A DNA stretch of 64,000 bases, from assembly GCF_025566965.1 (NCBI RefSeq), contig NZ_JAOQJL010000006.1:1-64000 (forward strand), read 5' to 3'. Shown here piece after piece: positions 52,043 to 60,321 of this stretch. A program made the translations under genes and the position numbers. The notes under the pieces were generated by a model that was given only the letters and a program-made list of their open reading frames with translations, searched no databases and had not been told where the DNA came from. Origin of the DNA: Blautia_A ammoniilytica. Lineage in GTDB: Bacteria > Bacillota > Clostridia > Lachnospirales > Lachnospiraceae. Position 1 is the stretch's first letter. Each line of letters opens with the position of its first letter.

Positions 52043-53407
52043 TAGAACCATTTCCTTGGTGTTTTCTACCTCATAGGAAGCAAAGCCTTTTTCCTCAGAT
52101 TCGATCTCACCGGTCTGATTGTCATATGGATCAATGGGCATAAACTCTTTTTTAACAGCAAAATCCTGCTGAAAAGCATTATTTGCCACCATCCGGTAGG
52201 TCTCCAGATTTCCGAAATAGAATCTGCGCCGCTGTTCATCCCCAGAGGCGTAAGCGGAACCTCCAAAGGATGGGTCTGCATAAAGCCATCCATAAGGCTC
52301 TACGTAGAACATTGCCCAGTCATGTGGCCCTACATATGCCGGATTTGCATAAAGGCCGGACTGCCACTTGGCAGGTATGCCGCAGATCCTGCAAAGCGTG
52401 ATAAATAAAAGTGCCTGTACGCCGCAGTCACCCCTAAGGTTTCTTGCACAATACTGGGGAATATCCGTGATCAGTGAATACTCTTTCATGTAAGAATATT
52501 GTACCTTTGTGGTAATGTAATCATAGATCCTTCTGGCAATTTCCAGAGGATCTTTTTCTTCCCCTGCGATCTCCCGGGCAAGGGAAGTAAGATAAGGGCT
52601 GAACCGGATATGAGGATATTGTTCCTTCAGATATTCCTCCATTCCTTCTGGCACACTGCTTTTCTTTGCCTCATCAGACCACAGATCCACATATTTTGCA
52701 GTTACTGTATACTTATACTCCACAAAGAATGTACGGTTTTCCTGAAGCTGATCCTGGAAACAGATAGATCTGTACAGGGAATCCGGCTTATCAATGCTTA
52801 CATTTCCCTGTGTATGATCCAGAATCTGAACATCTGAAATCTGATATGCTTCTGCCGGAATCGGAAGATGCACCTTTACCTTCATTCCAGGCTTAAACTG
52901 TTCATCCTTTAAACGGATCGTAGCACGGATGCGGAAGCTTTCCTTTGCCTCCCCCTGTTCACGGATCTGCTGAACCTTCTGAAGCAGCAGCTTTTTATCC
53001 TCCGAGATCTTTTCATAAATCCCTGCACGTTCCCGGATATCATCATCTTTGTCCATAATATTCCGCATAAGATTGTGGATATAATGCTTTTCTCCATTGA
53101 TATAGATCCATTCTGCCAGGTTTTTCGATTCCATTTTCCTGATATCCTCTTCAGAAAAATCCGGAAGCTTTTCCTTAAAAAGGCGGATCACATCTGCCTT
53201 TGTATACGGAAATTGCTTTGGCAGTTCTTCCAGAATAAATTTTTCATAGCGAAGCCTTGTTTTTAATTCTTCCCCAATTGGCTGCTCCAGCCAGCGATCT
53301 GCTGCTTCCTTTGCTTTTTCCAGATCTCCGAAATCCTTATATTTCAAAACATCCTCCGGCAGCTCCAGTGCCAAGGATTTCAATTCTTCTCCTGAAAACC
53401 TTCTCAT
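52016..53407 (-). CDS. Transglutaminase-like cysteine peptidase
   Basis: A protein of about 463 residues. The N-terminal 150 residues are helical and charged; a beta domain follows (FRIRATIRLKDEQFKPGMKVKVHLPIP in part). The transglutaminase core has a complete triad: C in LRGDCGVQALLFITLCRICGIPA (core GDCGVQALLF), H in GPHDWAMFYV and D in WLYADPSFGG. No signal peptide is seen, so it probably acts in the cytoplasm. It starts at the ATG at 53407, overlapping the stop of the NlpC/P60 gene by four bases, and closes the murein-peptide operon. Role in peptide trimming is inferred. Confidence 0.82.
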   Translation of the reverse strand: MRRFSGEELKSLALELPEDVLKYKDFGDLEKAKEAADRWLEQPIGEELKTRLRYEKFILEELPKQFPYTKADVIRLFKEKLPDFSEEDIRKMESKNLAEWIYINGEKHYIHNLMRNIMDKDDDIRERAGIYEKISEDKKLLLQKVQQIREQGEAKESFRIRATIRLKDEQFKPGMKVKVHLPIPAEAYQISDVQILDHTQGNVSIDKPDSLYRSICFQDQLQENRTFFVEYKYTVTAKYVDLWSDEAKKSSVPEGMEEYLKEQYPHIRFSPYLTSLAREIAGEEKDPLEIARRIYDYITTKVQYSYMKEYSLITDIPQYCARNLRGDCGVQALLFITLCRICGIPAKWQSGLYANPAYVGPHDWAMFYVEPYGWLYADPSFGGSAYASGDEQRRRFYFGNLETYRMVANNAFQQDFAVKKEFMPIDPYDNQTGEIESEEKGFASYEVENTKEMVLSAGSQSPS

Positions 53408-54318
53408 ATAAATACACTCCCACATCCTGTTATTTTCTGTGCCAGGTCTTCCCTGTAATCTTCATCCTCTTCCCGCAGACTGTTGATGGTTACATAAGGT
53501 GTTTTCACATAGCCTGTGGAATGGATGTACTTTCCATTGCCAAGGTAAAGGGCCACATGTCCCGGAAAAAAGATCAGATCTCCTGTTTTCAGATCCTCCT
53601 TTTTCACCGGAGACACCGGAAATTCTTCACGAATTGACGCATCCCTGTAGATCAGAAGCCCACTGTTCAGGTAACTCATAAAAGTAAGTCCGGAACAGTC
53701 GATTCCCTGAGAAGATTTCCCGCCCCAGCGATACTGGGTGCCCATGTATTCCAGTGCGCTTTCCTTTATCCTCTCACGGAAGGTCTCTTCTTCTACTGCA
53801 AGTCTTTGTCTCATTGCGTGAAAATAGCCTTTTCCTTCTGTATTTTTCTCTGACAGATAGCCATCATCCTCTTTTCTTTCCCGAAGATTCACGGTATGGA
53901 TGAAACCTTCCCGTCCTGCCCCACTTCGTACCTTACTCCAGCCTGGAACAACTTCTTTTTCCAGAAGCTCTACGATACAGCTTTTCAATAAAAGCTCCAG
54001 AGGCAGTCCCTGCACCTTTGGTGCATCCAGAAGATCTGCTTCTGAGATCCCCAGCCTGAAAAACCGATCTTTATCCTGCCGTTTTTCCAGTTCGTCTTCT
54101 GTGATGGGTTTTATTTCTTCTTCTTTTACATAACCGGAATATCCATAATGGGTTTCTATCTTCAGATACTGCTTTCCAGGAAGCTTTTCTAATACCTTCA
54201 CAGCCCATCCGGAGAAAATCTCATCTTCGATTCCGCTTAAGTTTTCTCCATTTTCATTTTCAGCCTCTGCCCTAAGATAAGCATGCTCTGCAGTCACAAT
54301 TGCAAGATACTCTTTCAT
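53404..54318 (-). CDS. NlpC/P60 family peptidase (YkfC-like, gamma-D-Glu-diamino acid endopeptidase)
   Basis: A 304-residue protein with two SH3b-like segments (about 5-75 and 85-150) and a C-terminal NlpC/P60 domain: GTQYRWGGKSSQGIDCSGLTFMSYL (nucleophile in DCSGL), GDLIFFPGHVALYLGNGKYIHSTG (His in GHVAL). The order SH3b-SH3b-NlpC and the neighbouring epimerase fit YkfC, which cuts the gamma-D-Glu bond in murein peptides. No signal peptide is present, so it would act on imported peptides. Its ribosome site is part of a tandem-repeat tract. Confidence 0.88.
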   Translation of the reverse strand: MKEYLAIVTAEHAYLRAEAENENGENLSGIEDEIFSGWAVKVLEKLPGKQYLKIETHYGYSGYVKEEEIKPITEDELEKRQDKDRFFRLGISEADLLDAPKVQGLPLELLLKSCIVELLEKEVVPGWSKVRSGAGREGFIHTVNLRERKEDDGYLSEKNTEGKGYFHAMRQRLAVEEETFRERIKESALEYMGTQYRWGGKSSQGIDCSGLTFMSYLNSGLLIYRDASIREEFPVSPVKKEDLKTGDLIFFPGHVALYLGNGKYIHSTGYVKTPYVTINSLREEDEDYREDLAQKITGCGSVFI

Positions 54319-54319
54319 G

Positions 54320-54425
54320 TTTCAGATCCTTTCTATTTCAGATCTTTTCTGTTTTAGATATTTTCTGTTTTAGATATTTTCTGTTTTAGATATTTTTTTA
54401 GATTTTTTCTGTTTCAGATCCTTTC
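54320..54425. repeat. Tandem 16-bp repeat tract between epimerase and NlpC/P60 genes
   Basis: Six to seven imperfect copies of a 16-bp unit (typical plus-strand form TTTTAGATATTTTCTG). The 15 bases GTTTCAGATCCTTTC occur at both ends (54319-54333 and 54411-54425). The right copy encodes the last codons and stop of the epimerase; the left copy contains the AAAGGAT ribosome site of the NlpC/P60 gene. The tract thus lengthens what looks like a formerly coupled stop-start junction. Confidence 0.85.
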
Positions 54426-55520
54426 AAACTTTACCGGAACTTTGGTGATCCCGATCCCATAATCTTCACTTAATAAGATCTTTGGTCCCTGATATACCGG
54501 TCCTCCTTCATAAGGATCCACTTTACATAATGACGGGCCATCCAGGTCTGCCATAGTTACACAGGAACGTGCAGCAGCCAGATGTACTCCTGCGCTGACG
54601 GAAACCTTGCTTTCCAGCATGCATCCGATCATACATTTAATGCCGAATCGGTCGGCTGCGTCACAGATCTTCACTGCCTCATGGATACCGCCTGTTTTCA
54701 TCAGCTTGATGTTTACCAGGTCTGCCCCATGCTCTTCCATCACACGCACACCGTCCTCATAGGAAAATACGCTTTCATCTGCAAGAATCGGGGTCTGTAC
54801 ATGAGCGGTTACATACTGCATCCCTTTAAAATCATGATAGGATACCGGCTGCTCCACCAATTCGATCCCCAGACCTGCGTCCTCCATAGCTGTAATGGTA
54901 GAAACTGCTTCTTCCCTGGTCCAGCCCTGGTTGGCATCCACGCGGATCACCACGTCTTTCCCCACTGCCTTGCGGATCTCACGGATACGCTCCACATCCT
55001 TCTCACCGCCTTTTCCTACTTTGACCTTCAGGATACGGAAGCCTTCCCCAACTGCTTTTACGCTGTCCCTTACCATTTCATCTGTATCATTTACGCTGAT
55101 GGTAATATCTGTTTCCAGTTCTGTTTTTACCGCAGAAGGGTCTTTTTCCCCAAGAAGCCTGAAAAGCGGCTTTTTCTGGAGCTTTGCATAAAGATCATAA
55201 AGTGCAATGTCCACAGCTGCCTTTGCAGTAGTATTTTTTGCAAGACACTTTTCCATTTTTGCCATAATAGACGGAAGGTCGTCCAGACCCATCCCTGTAA
55301 TGGAAGGGGCAATATAATAACGGATAGCTGCCTCTATGGACTCTTTCGTGTCTCCGGTGATCACGGCTGTAGGCGGTGCTTCCCCGTAGCCTTCTGTCCC
55401 ATCCTCTGCTGTTACCTTTACGATCAGATCATTCACACTGTTTACTGTACGGAGGGCTGTCTTAAATGGGGTAACAAGTGGAATTTCAATGTACCCGATT
55501 GCGATTTCTTTCAGTTTCAT
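54414..55520 (-). CDS. L-Ala-D/L-Glu epimerase (YkfB-like dipeptide epimerase)
   Basis: A 368-residue enolase-superfamily enzyme. It has the catalytic K-x-K in RILKVKVGKGG (near 165), metal ligands in RVDANQGW (D), ELVEQP (E) and LADES (D), and the second lysine in VNIKLMKTGG. The pattern matches muconate-lactonizing-subgroup dipeptide epimerases. It turns L-Ala-D-Glu from murein into L-Ala-L-Glu so that ordinary peptidases can cut it. It follows the peptide importer and precedes an NlpC/P60 peptidase, the classic murein-recycling set. Confidence 0.9.
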   Translation of the reverse strand: MKLKEIAIGYIEIPLVTPFKTALRTVNSVNDLIVKVTAEDGTEGYGEAPPTAVITGDTKESIEAAIRYYIAPSITGMGLDDLPSIMAKMEKCLAKNTTAKAAVDIALYDLYAKLQKKPLFRLLGEKDPSAVKTELETDITISVNDTDEMVRDSVKAVGEGFRILKVKVGKGGEKDVERIREIRKAVGKDVVIRVDANQGWTREEAVSTITAMEDAGLGIELVEQPVSYHDFKGMQYVTAHVQTPILADESVFSYEDGVRVMEEHGADLVNIKLMKTGGIHEAVKICDAADRFGIKCMIGCMLESKVSVSAGVHLAAARSCVTMADLDGPSLCKVDPYEGGPVYQGPKILLSEDYGIGITKVPVKFERI

Positions 55521-55537
55521 AATCTTATTTACTCCTT

Positions 55538-55597
55538 AAAAAAGGCTGCCGCCTCTGGTTTTCCCGAAATCATGCCGGATTCCCTAAGACGACAGCC
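55538..55597 (-). terminator. Terminator or attenuator between oppA and the epimerase gene
   Basis: An imperfect GC-rich stem (GGCTGCCG at 55544-55551 with CGACAGCC at 55590-55597) followed on the minus strand by a run of six T. It lies between oppA and the epimerase ribosome site and should reduce read-through from the binding-protein gene. Confidence 0.65.
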
Positions 55598-55654
55598 CTT
55601 ATTTTCTGTCAGCAGTATACCAGCCGCCTTTGGCTTTTTACCTGCATCATTTTA

Positions 55655-57217
55655 TTAAAGTGCTTTGAGGTAAGTAAATACAAAGTTACCACAACTGTAT
55701 ACAAGGCCTTCATAATTTGTGTCATCAAACAGATAAGAACTCATAGAATGAAGGATTACGCTTACAGGCAGATCTCTTGCCAGGATCTCATCACATTCCT
55801 TGTAGCCTTCCCACTGCTCTTCCTCTGTGGCAGCACTGGTAGCCTTTAAGAAAGCTGCGTCATACTCATCTCCCTGATAGAAGGAGTTAGAATTTGCAGT
55901 TGCATACATGGAGTCATACATATTTGACAGATCCTTGTAATCCATAAACCATCCATAATAAGCCAGGTCGTAGTCACCAGCGTTTCTTGCTGCGGAAAAG
56001 TTCTCAACCTTCTCTACTGTAATGGAATCAATACCCAGAACCTCTTTCCAGTCATTAACGATTGCTTCTGCGATCTCTTTACGGCTGTCGTTGTTTACAA
56101 TGTAGGTAAGAGCCGGGAAGCCTTTCCCATCCTCATATCCTGCCTCTGCAAGAAGCTGTTTTGCTGTCTCACAGTTCTCATCATATGCTTCCACATCTTC
56201 CCATGGATCACAGTAATCTACGAAATCTGTGCCGTCAGCGTTCTCATAACCTCTGCAGGCAAGTGTTACACCAACCTCATCATTCAGACCACGGATATTC
56301 ATGATCCTCTCTCTGTCGATGGTCAGAGACAAAGCTTTACGAACATTTACATCCTTCAGAACTTCATTTCCTTTGTCGCCCAGGTTAAACATTACACAGT
56401 AGTTGTTATTTCCTTCTGTGTAAACCAGTCCGTTGCCTTCCATACGAGGCTTCTCCTCATCCGGACACATATCGGAATATACATAATCACCACTCTCAAA
56501 GGAAGCAAGTGCAGAGCTTTCCTCTGTGATCAGTTCCCAGTTGATGGTGCCAACCTGGATCTGGTCTGCATCATAATAGTCATCACGAAGCTTCATAACA
56601 ACTTCTGACTCATGTGCCCAGCTTTCCATTTCATAAGGTCCGTTATAAACTGCTTTATCCGGATCTGTTGCATAAGCATCTCCGTACTCTTCTACATAAT
56701 CCTGTCTTGCCGGATAAGTAGACGGGAATGCAAGAACAGAAGGAAGATATGAGCACGCATGTTTCAGATGAAGTACCAGAGTTTTGTCATCGGTCGCTTC
56801 ATAGCTGTCCACAATATCAGAAATCATGGTACAGTAGTCGCCGCCCTGTGCTGCCAGATTGTCAAATCCAAAAACAAAATCATTTGCTGTTACAGCCTGT
56901 CCGTCAGACCAGGTGATGTCATCTCTCAATGTAAAGGTCCATGTGAGATTATCATCGCTCTGCTCTACAGAAGCTGCCTGTCCAAGAACAATCTCTCCAT
57001 TAGCATCCAGCTTGTAAAGACCTTCATAAAGATGTCTCAATGCTGAAATTCCATTCAGGAATCCACTGGTGGCTGTATTCAGCTGCATGGAATCTTCTCC
57101 ACCGCCGGTAACGGAAATCTCGATCTTATCCCCATCTGCCCATACATTCATGGGGACAGTGGTTGCTGCAAGACCTGCAATCGTAAGCGCTGAAACTAAT
57201 TTTGTGAGCTTTTTCAT
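55655..57217 (-). CDS. oppA: Oligopeptide ABC transporter substrate-binding protein, secreted type
   Basis: A 520-residue family-5 solute-binding protein: GISALRHLYEGLYKLDANGEIV (core LYEGLYKLD), WTFTLRDDITWSDGQAVTANDFVF (core LRDDITWSDG), NVRKALSLTIDRE, and LAEAGYEDGKGFP. Signal peptide KKLTKLVSALTIAGLAATTV ends VWA before DGDKIE and has no lipobox cysteine. I place the start at the ATG at 57217, behind AAAAGGAGGA. The context of epimerase and NlpC/P60 genes suggests murein peptides as cargo. Confidence 0.9.
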   Translation of the reverse strand: MKKLTKLVSALTIAGLAATTVPMNVWADGDKIEISVTGGGEDSMQLNTATSGFLNGISALRHLYEGLYKLDANGEIVLGQAASVEQSDDNLTWTFTLRDDITWSDGQAVTANDFVFGFDNLAAQGGDYCTMISDIVDSYEATDDKTLVLHLKHACSYLPSVLAFPSTYPARQDYVEEYGDAYATDPDKAVYNGPYEMESWAHESEVVMKLRDDYYDADQIQVGTINWELITEESSALASFESGDYVYSDMCPDEEKPRMEGNGLVYTEGNNNYCVMFNLGDKGNEVLKDVNVRKALSLTIDRERIMNIRGLNDEVGVTLACRGYENADGTDFVDYCDPWEDVEAYDENCETAKQLLAEAGYEDGKGFPALTYIVNNDSRKEIAEAIVNDWKEVLGIDSITVEKVENFSAARNAGDYDLAYYGWFMDYKDLSNMYDSMYATANSNSFYQGDEYDAAFLKATSAATEEEQWEGYKECDEILARDLPVSVILHSMSSYLFDDTNYEGLVYSCGNFVFTYLKAL

Positions 57218-57253
57218 AATTATTCCTCCTTTTGATAGGTTTTTCATATCAGC

Positions 57254-57303
57254 GTCAGGCTAAAGGCCTCTCCCTGACATCTTTATATATACTCCGCAAG
57301 CGG
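57254..57303 (-). other. Two small stem-loops in the oppC-oppA gap
   Basis: GTCAGG/CCTGAC (57254-57259 with 57273-57278) and CCGC-AA-GCGG (57294-57303, flanked by ATATA/TATAT). They lie in the 150-base gap before oppA and may set its separate expression. No T run follows. Confidence 0.4.
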
Positions 57304-57371
57304 AAACATATATCAATTTTTTCAAAATGATCTGATATTAGGACTCCTAAGACAGAAGCTCTGATGTTATA

Positions 57372-58370
57372 TTATTTCTTCATCTTCGGATCCAGTGCAT
57401 CCCTTAATCCGTCACCAAACAGGTTAAAGGAAAGGATGATCAAACTGATCAGAAGCGCAGGGAAAATAACACGGTATGGATATGTGGTGATACCATTTAA
57501 TGCTTCAGAAGTAAGGGAACCAAGGCTGGCCATCGGTGCGGAAACACCAATTCCCAGGTAGCTTAAGAATGCCTCAGTAAAAATCGCCGATGGGATCTGA
57601 AGCATAACAGTAGCGATCAGCTGGCCAATACAGTTGGGAAGAAGATGCTCTTTGATCATGGTTGCTTTTCCGCATCCAAGAGCTTCCGCTGCTGTAACAA
57701 AGTCCAGTGTCTTCAGCTGAAGAATCTGGCCGCGGACGATCCTGGCCATACCAACCCAGTACAAACATCCATATACAATGAATATGGCGATCAGACCGGA
57801 ACCGATCTTCTGCAATCCGTGAAACATAGGTACCGTATCGATCAATGACTGCAATGGCTCACTGATCACCATTTTGATAACAACGATCAGCAGGATCTCA
57901 GGTACAGAGTAAATGATATCTACGATACGCATCATTACGATATCCACCTTACCGCCAACCAGTCCGGAAATTGCTCCGTAAATACTTCCCACGATCATAA
58001 CGATCACAGCTGATACAAGACCCACCACCATGGAAATCCTGGTACCGATCATACAACGTACCAGAATGTCACGGCCAAGACGGTCCGTACCAAAGGGATG
58101 CTTCAGACAGGGCCAAAGTGCTTCATCGCCTCTTACCTGCTGGTCATAGGCGTAAGGAGAAAGAATGGGACCTATAAATGCAAAAATAAACATGATCACG
58201 ATCACAACAAGGGCTGCAATGGCAATCTTGTTGGACTTCAAACGAATCCAGCTGGCCTTCCAGTAACCAATCTCCTCCGTATCAAGAGATTCCTCTTTAA
58301 AATAGTTTTCATCCAGGGGAGCAAAGTCTTCCGGTGAAATTTTGTTTTGTATGCTTAAAATGTTCTTCAT
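57372..58370 (-). CDS. oppC: Oligopeptide ABC transporter permease OppC
   Basis: A 332-residue permease with six hydrophobic segments. After a soluble N-terminus, the helix KIAIAALVVIVIMFIFAFIG (in part IAALVVIVIMFIFAF) leads to HPFGTDRLGRDILVRCMIGTR (core FGTDRLGRD), the OppC/DppC signature, and the EAA motif EALGCGKATMIKEHLLPN. It pairs with OppB. Confidence 0.93.
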   Translation of the reverse strand: MKNILSIQNKISPEDFAPLDENYFKEESLDTEEIGYWKASWIRLKSNKIAIAALVVIVIMFIFAFIGPILSPYAYDQQVRGDEALWPCLKHPFGTDRLGRDILVRCMIGTRISMVVGLVSAVIVMIVGSIYGAISGLVGGKVDIVMMRIVDIIYSVPEILLIVVIKMVISEPLQSLIDTVPMFHGLQKIGSGLIAIFIVYGCLYWVGMARIVRGQILQLKTLDFVTAAEALGCGKATMIKEHLLPNCIGQLIATVMLQIPSAIFTEAFLSYLGIGVSAPMASLGSLTSEALNGITTYPYRVIFPALLISLIILSFNLFGDGLRDALDPKMKK

Positions 58371-58385
58371 GGCGTCTTCCTTTAA

Positions 58386-59306
58386 TTAATCCAACTTTAT
58401 TCTTGGGTCTACGATCTTGTACAGGATATCACAGATCAGGTTCATAAATACGATCAGTGCTGAGTAGAAGATGGTCACACCCATGATCATGGTGTAATCC
58501 CTGCGGCTGATGGAGCTGACAAAATATCTTCCAAGCCCAGGAACACTGAATACGCTCTCTGCAACAAAACCACCGGTAAGAATGGATGCAGTAAGAGGTC
58601 CCAGGTATGTGATAACAGGAATCAAGGAATTCTTCAATGCGTGGACAAATACAACCACAAATTCAGACATTCCCTTCGCCCTCTCTGTGCGAAGGTAATC
58701 CTGGTTCATAACCTCCAGAATACTAGCCCTTGTCAGACGGGTCAGATACGAAGTAGGATAAATGGCAAGTGTGACCATAGGCATGATCCATCCGCCTGGC
58801 TTATTGTAGCTCACCGGAAGCACCTTAAAGCTTACTGCCAGAAAAATCATCAGCGCAGAAGCAATTACATACCCCGGCATGGAAATACCAATGGACGAGA
58901 ATACACGGATCACCGCATCCGGCCATTTATCTTTACAAAGGCCTGCGATACATCCAAGAATGATCCCGCATACAATTGCAAGGATCAACGCCCTTACACC
59001 AAGTCCCATGGATACTGCAAAGGACTGGAAAATAATATCCTTTACTGCACGGCCTTTCTGAAGAACGTAGCTGGTACCCATATCTCCCTTAAGAAGATTG
59101 GTCAGGTACTTTCCATACTGTACATACACCGGCTGATCCAGTCCATATTTTGCGATCAGGATCGCCCTGTTCTCTTCAGAAGCCTTTTCAGACATAAACG
59201 GGTCTCCAGGCATCAGATTCATTAAAAAATAAGTAATGGTAATAATCGCGAAGATACTGACGAATGCCAGCAGCACTCGCTTAACAATATATCTTGAAGT
59301 CTGCAT
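58386..59306 (-). CDS. oppB: Oligopeptide ABC transporter permease OppB
   Basis: A 306-residue permease with six hydrophobic segments, the OppB N-terminus RYIVKRVLLAFVSIFAIITITYFL (in part YIVKRVLLAF), LMNLMPGDPF, the EAA-like stretch ERAKGMSEFVVVFVHALKNSLIPV (core RAKGMSEF...ALKNSLIP) and VPGLGRYFVSSISRRDY. It is translated from an AAGGAGAA ribosome site just after oppF. Confidence 0.93.
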   Translation of the reverse strand: MQTSRYIVKRVLLAFVSIFAIITITYFLMNLMPGDPFMSEKASEENRAILIAKYGLDQPVYVQYGKYLTNLLKGDMGTSYVLQKGRAVKDIIFQSFAVSMGLGVRALILAIVCGIILGCIAGLCKDKWPDAVIRVFSSIGISMPGYVIASALMIFLAVSFKVLPVSYNKPGGWIMPMVTLAIYPTSYLTRLTRASILEVMNQDYLRTERAKGMSEFVVVFVHALKNSLIPVITYLGPLTASILTGGFVAESVFSVPGLGRYFVSSISRRDYTMIMGVTIFYSALIVFMNLICDILYKIVDPRIKLD

Positions 59307-59320
59307 TTTGATTCTCCTTG

Positions 59321-60313
59321 TTATGCATTATGGCATGCTGCAAAATGTCCGGGTGCCACTTCCCGAAGGGGAGGCATACTCTCACGGCAGGCCTGATACG
59401 CTTTGGGGCATCTGGTCCTGAACGGACAGCCTGACGGAGGATTCAAGGGGCTTGGCACCTCTCCTTCCAGTCGTATCCTTTTCCTTGTTGCGGATAAATC
59501 CGGATCTGCGATAGGAATTGCAGACAACAGCATCTCTGTATACGGGTGGAGCGGGTTACGGTAAAGCTCTGCACTGTCAGCCAGCTCTACAAGATGTCCA
59601 AGATACATAACTCCGATCCTGGTGCTGATATGCTTTACAACAGCCAGGTCATGTGCAATAAAAAGATATGTAAGGTTTTTGGTTTCCTGAAGTTCTTCCA
59701 GCATATTGATGATCTGCGCCTGGATAGACACATCCAAGGCAGATACCGGCTCGTCACAGATAATAAATCCCGGGTTTACTGCAAGTGCTCTCGCAATCCC
59801 GATACGCTGTCTCTGGCCACCAGAAAACTCATGTGGAAAACGGTTATAAAACTCAGCATTCAGTCCTACCAGCTTCATCAGCTCCAGCACACGCTCACGG
59901 CGTTCATTCTTGCTGCTGCAAAGTTTCTGCAGATCCATTGCCTCACCAATAATATCGGATACCGTCTTCCTCGGATCCAAAGATGCATACGGATCCTGAA
60001 ATACGATCTGCATCTTTTTGCGGTATTCCTTCATGTCTTTACCGATAATGGATTCATTTTCATAGATGATATCTCCGGAGGTAGGCTCTTCCAGACGGAG
60101 CACTGTCCTTCCAAGAGTGGTCTTGCCACATCCGCTTTCCCCTACGATCCCAAGGGTCTCACCCTTGCGTACAAAAAAGCTTACATCATCTACAGCCTTT
60201 AAATCTGTCTTTTTTACAAATCCGGTACGCACCGGATAATATTTCTTAAGATTTTTTACCTGAAGGAGGATCTCTCCTTTTTGAATTTCATTGTTTCCCA
60301 TACTCTTGTCCAT
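59321..60313 (-). CDS. oppF: Oligopeptide ABC transporter ATPase OppF
   Basis: A 330-residue ATPase with Walker A GESGCGKTTLGR, signature FSGGQRQRIGIARAL, Walker B FIICDEPVSALD and the C-terminal cysteine motif for an iron-sulfur cluster found in many OppF/DppF proteins (GCPFRTRCPKAYQAC). It forms the ATPase pair with OppD. Confidence 0.94.
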   Translation of the reverse strand: MDKSMGNNEIQKGEILLQVKNLKKYYPVRTGFVKKTDLKAVDDVSFFVRKGETLGIVGESGCGKTTLGRTVLRLEEPTSGDIIYENESIIGKDMKEYRKKMQIVFQDPYASLDPRKTVSDIIGEAMDLQKLCSSKNERRERVLELMKLVGLNAEFYNRFPHEFSGGQRQRIGIARALAVNPGFIICDEPVSALDVSIQAQIINMLEELQETKNLTYLFIAHDLAVVKHISTRIGVMYLGHLVELADSAELYRNPLHPYTEMLLSAIPIADPDLSATRKRIRLEGEVPSPLNPPSGCPFRTRCPKAYQACRESMPPLREVAPGHFAACHNA

Positions 60314-60321
60314 CCTATCCT

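Noticed and set aside
54320..54425. Tandem repeats as a possible CRISPR array
   Set aside because: The 16-bp units are back to back with no unique spacers and no cas genes are near.
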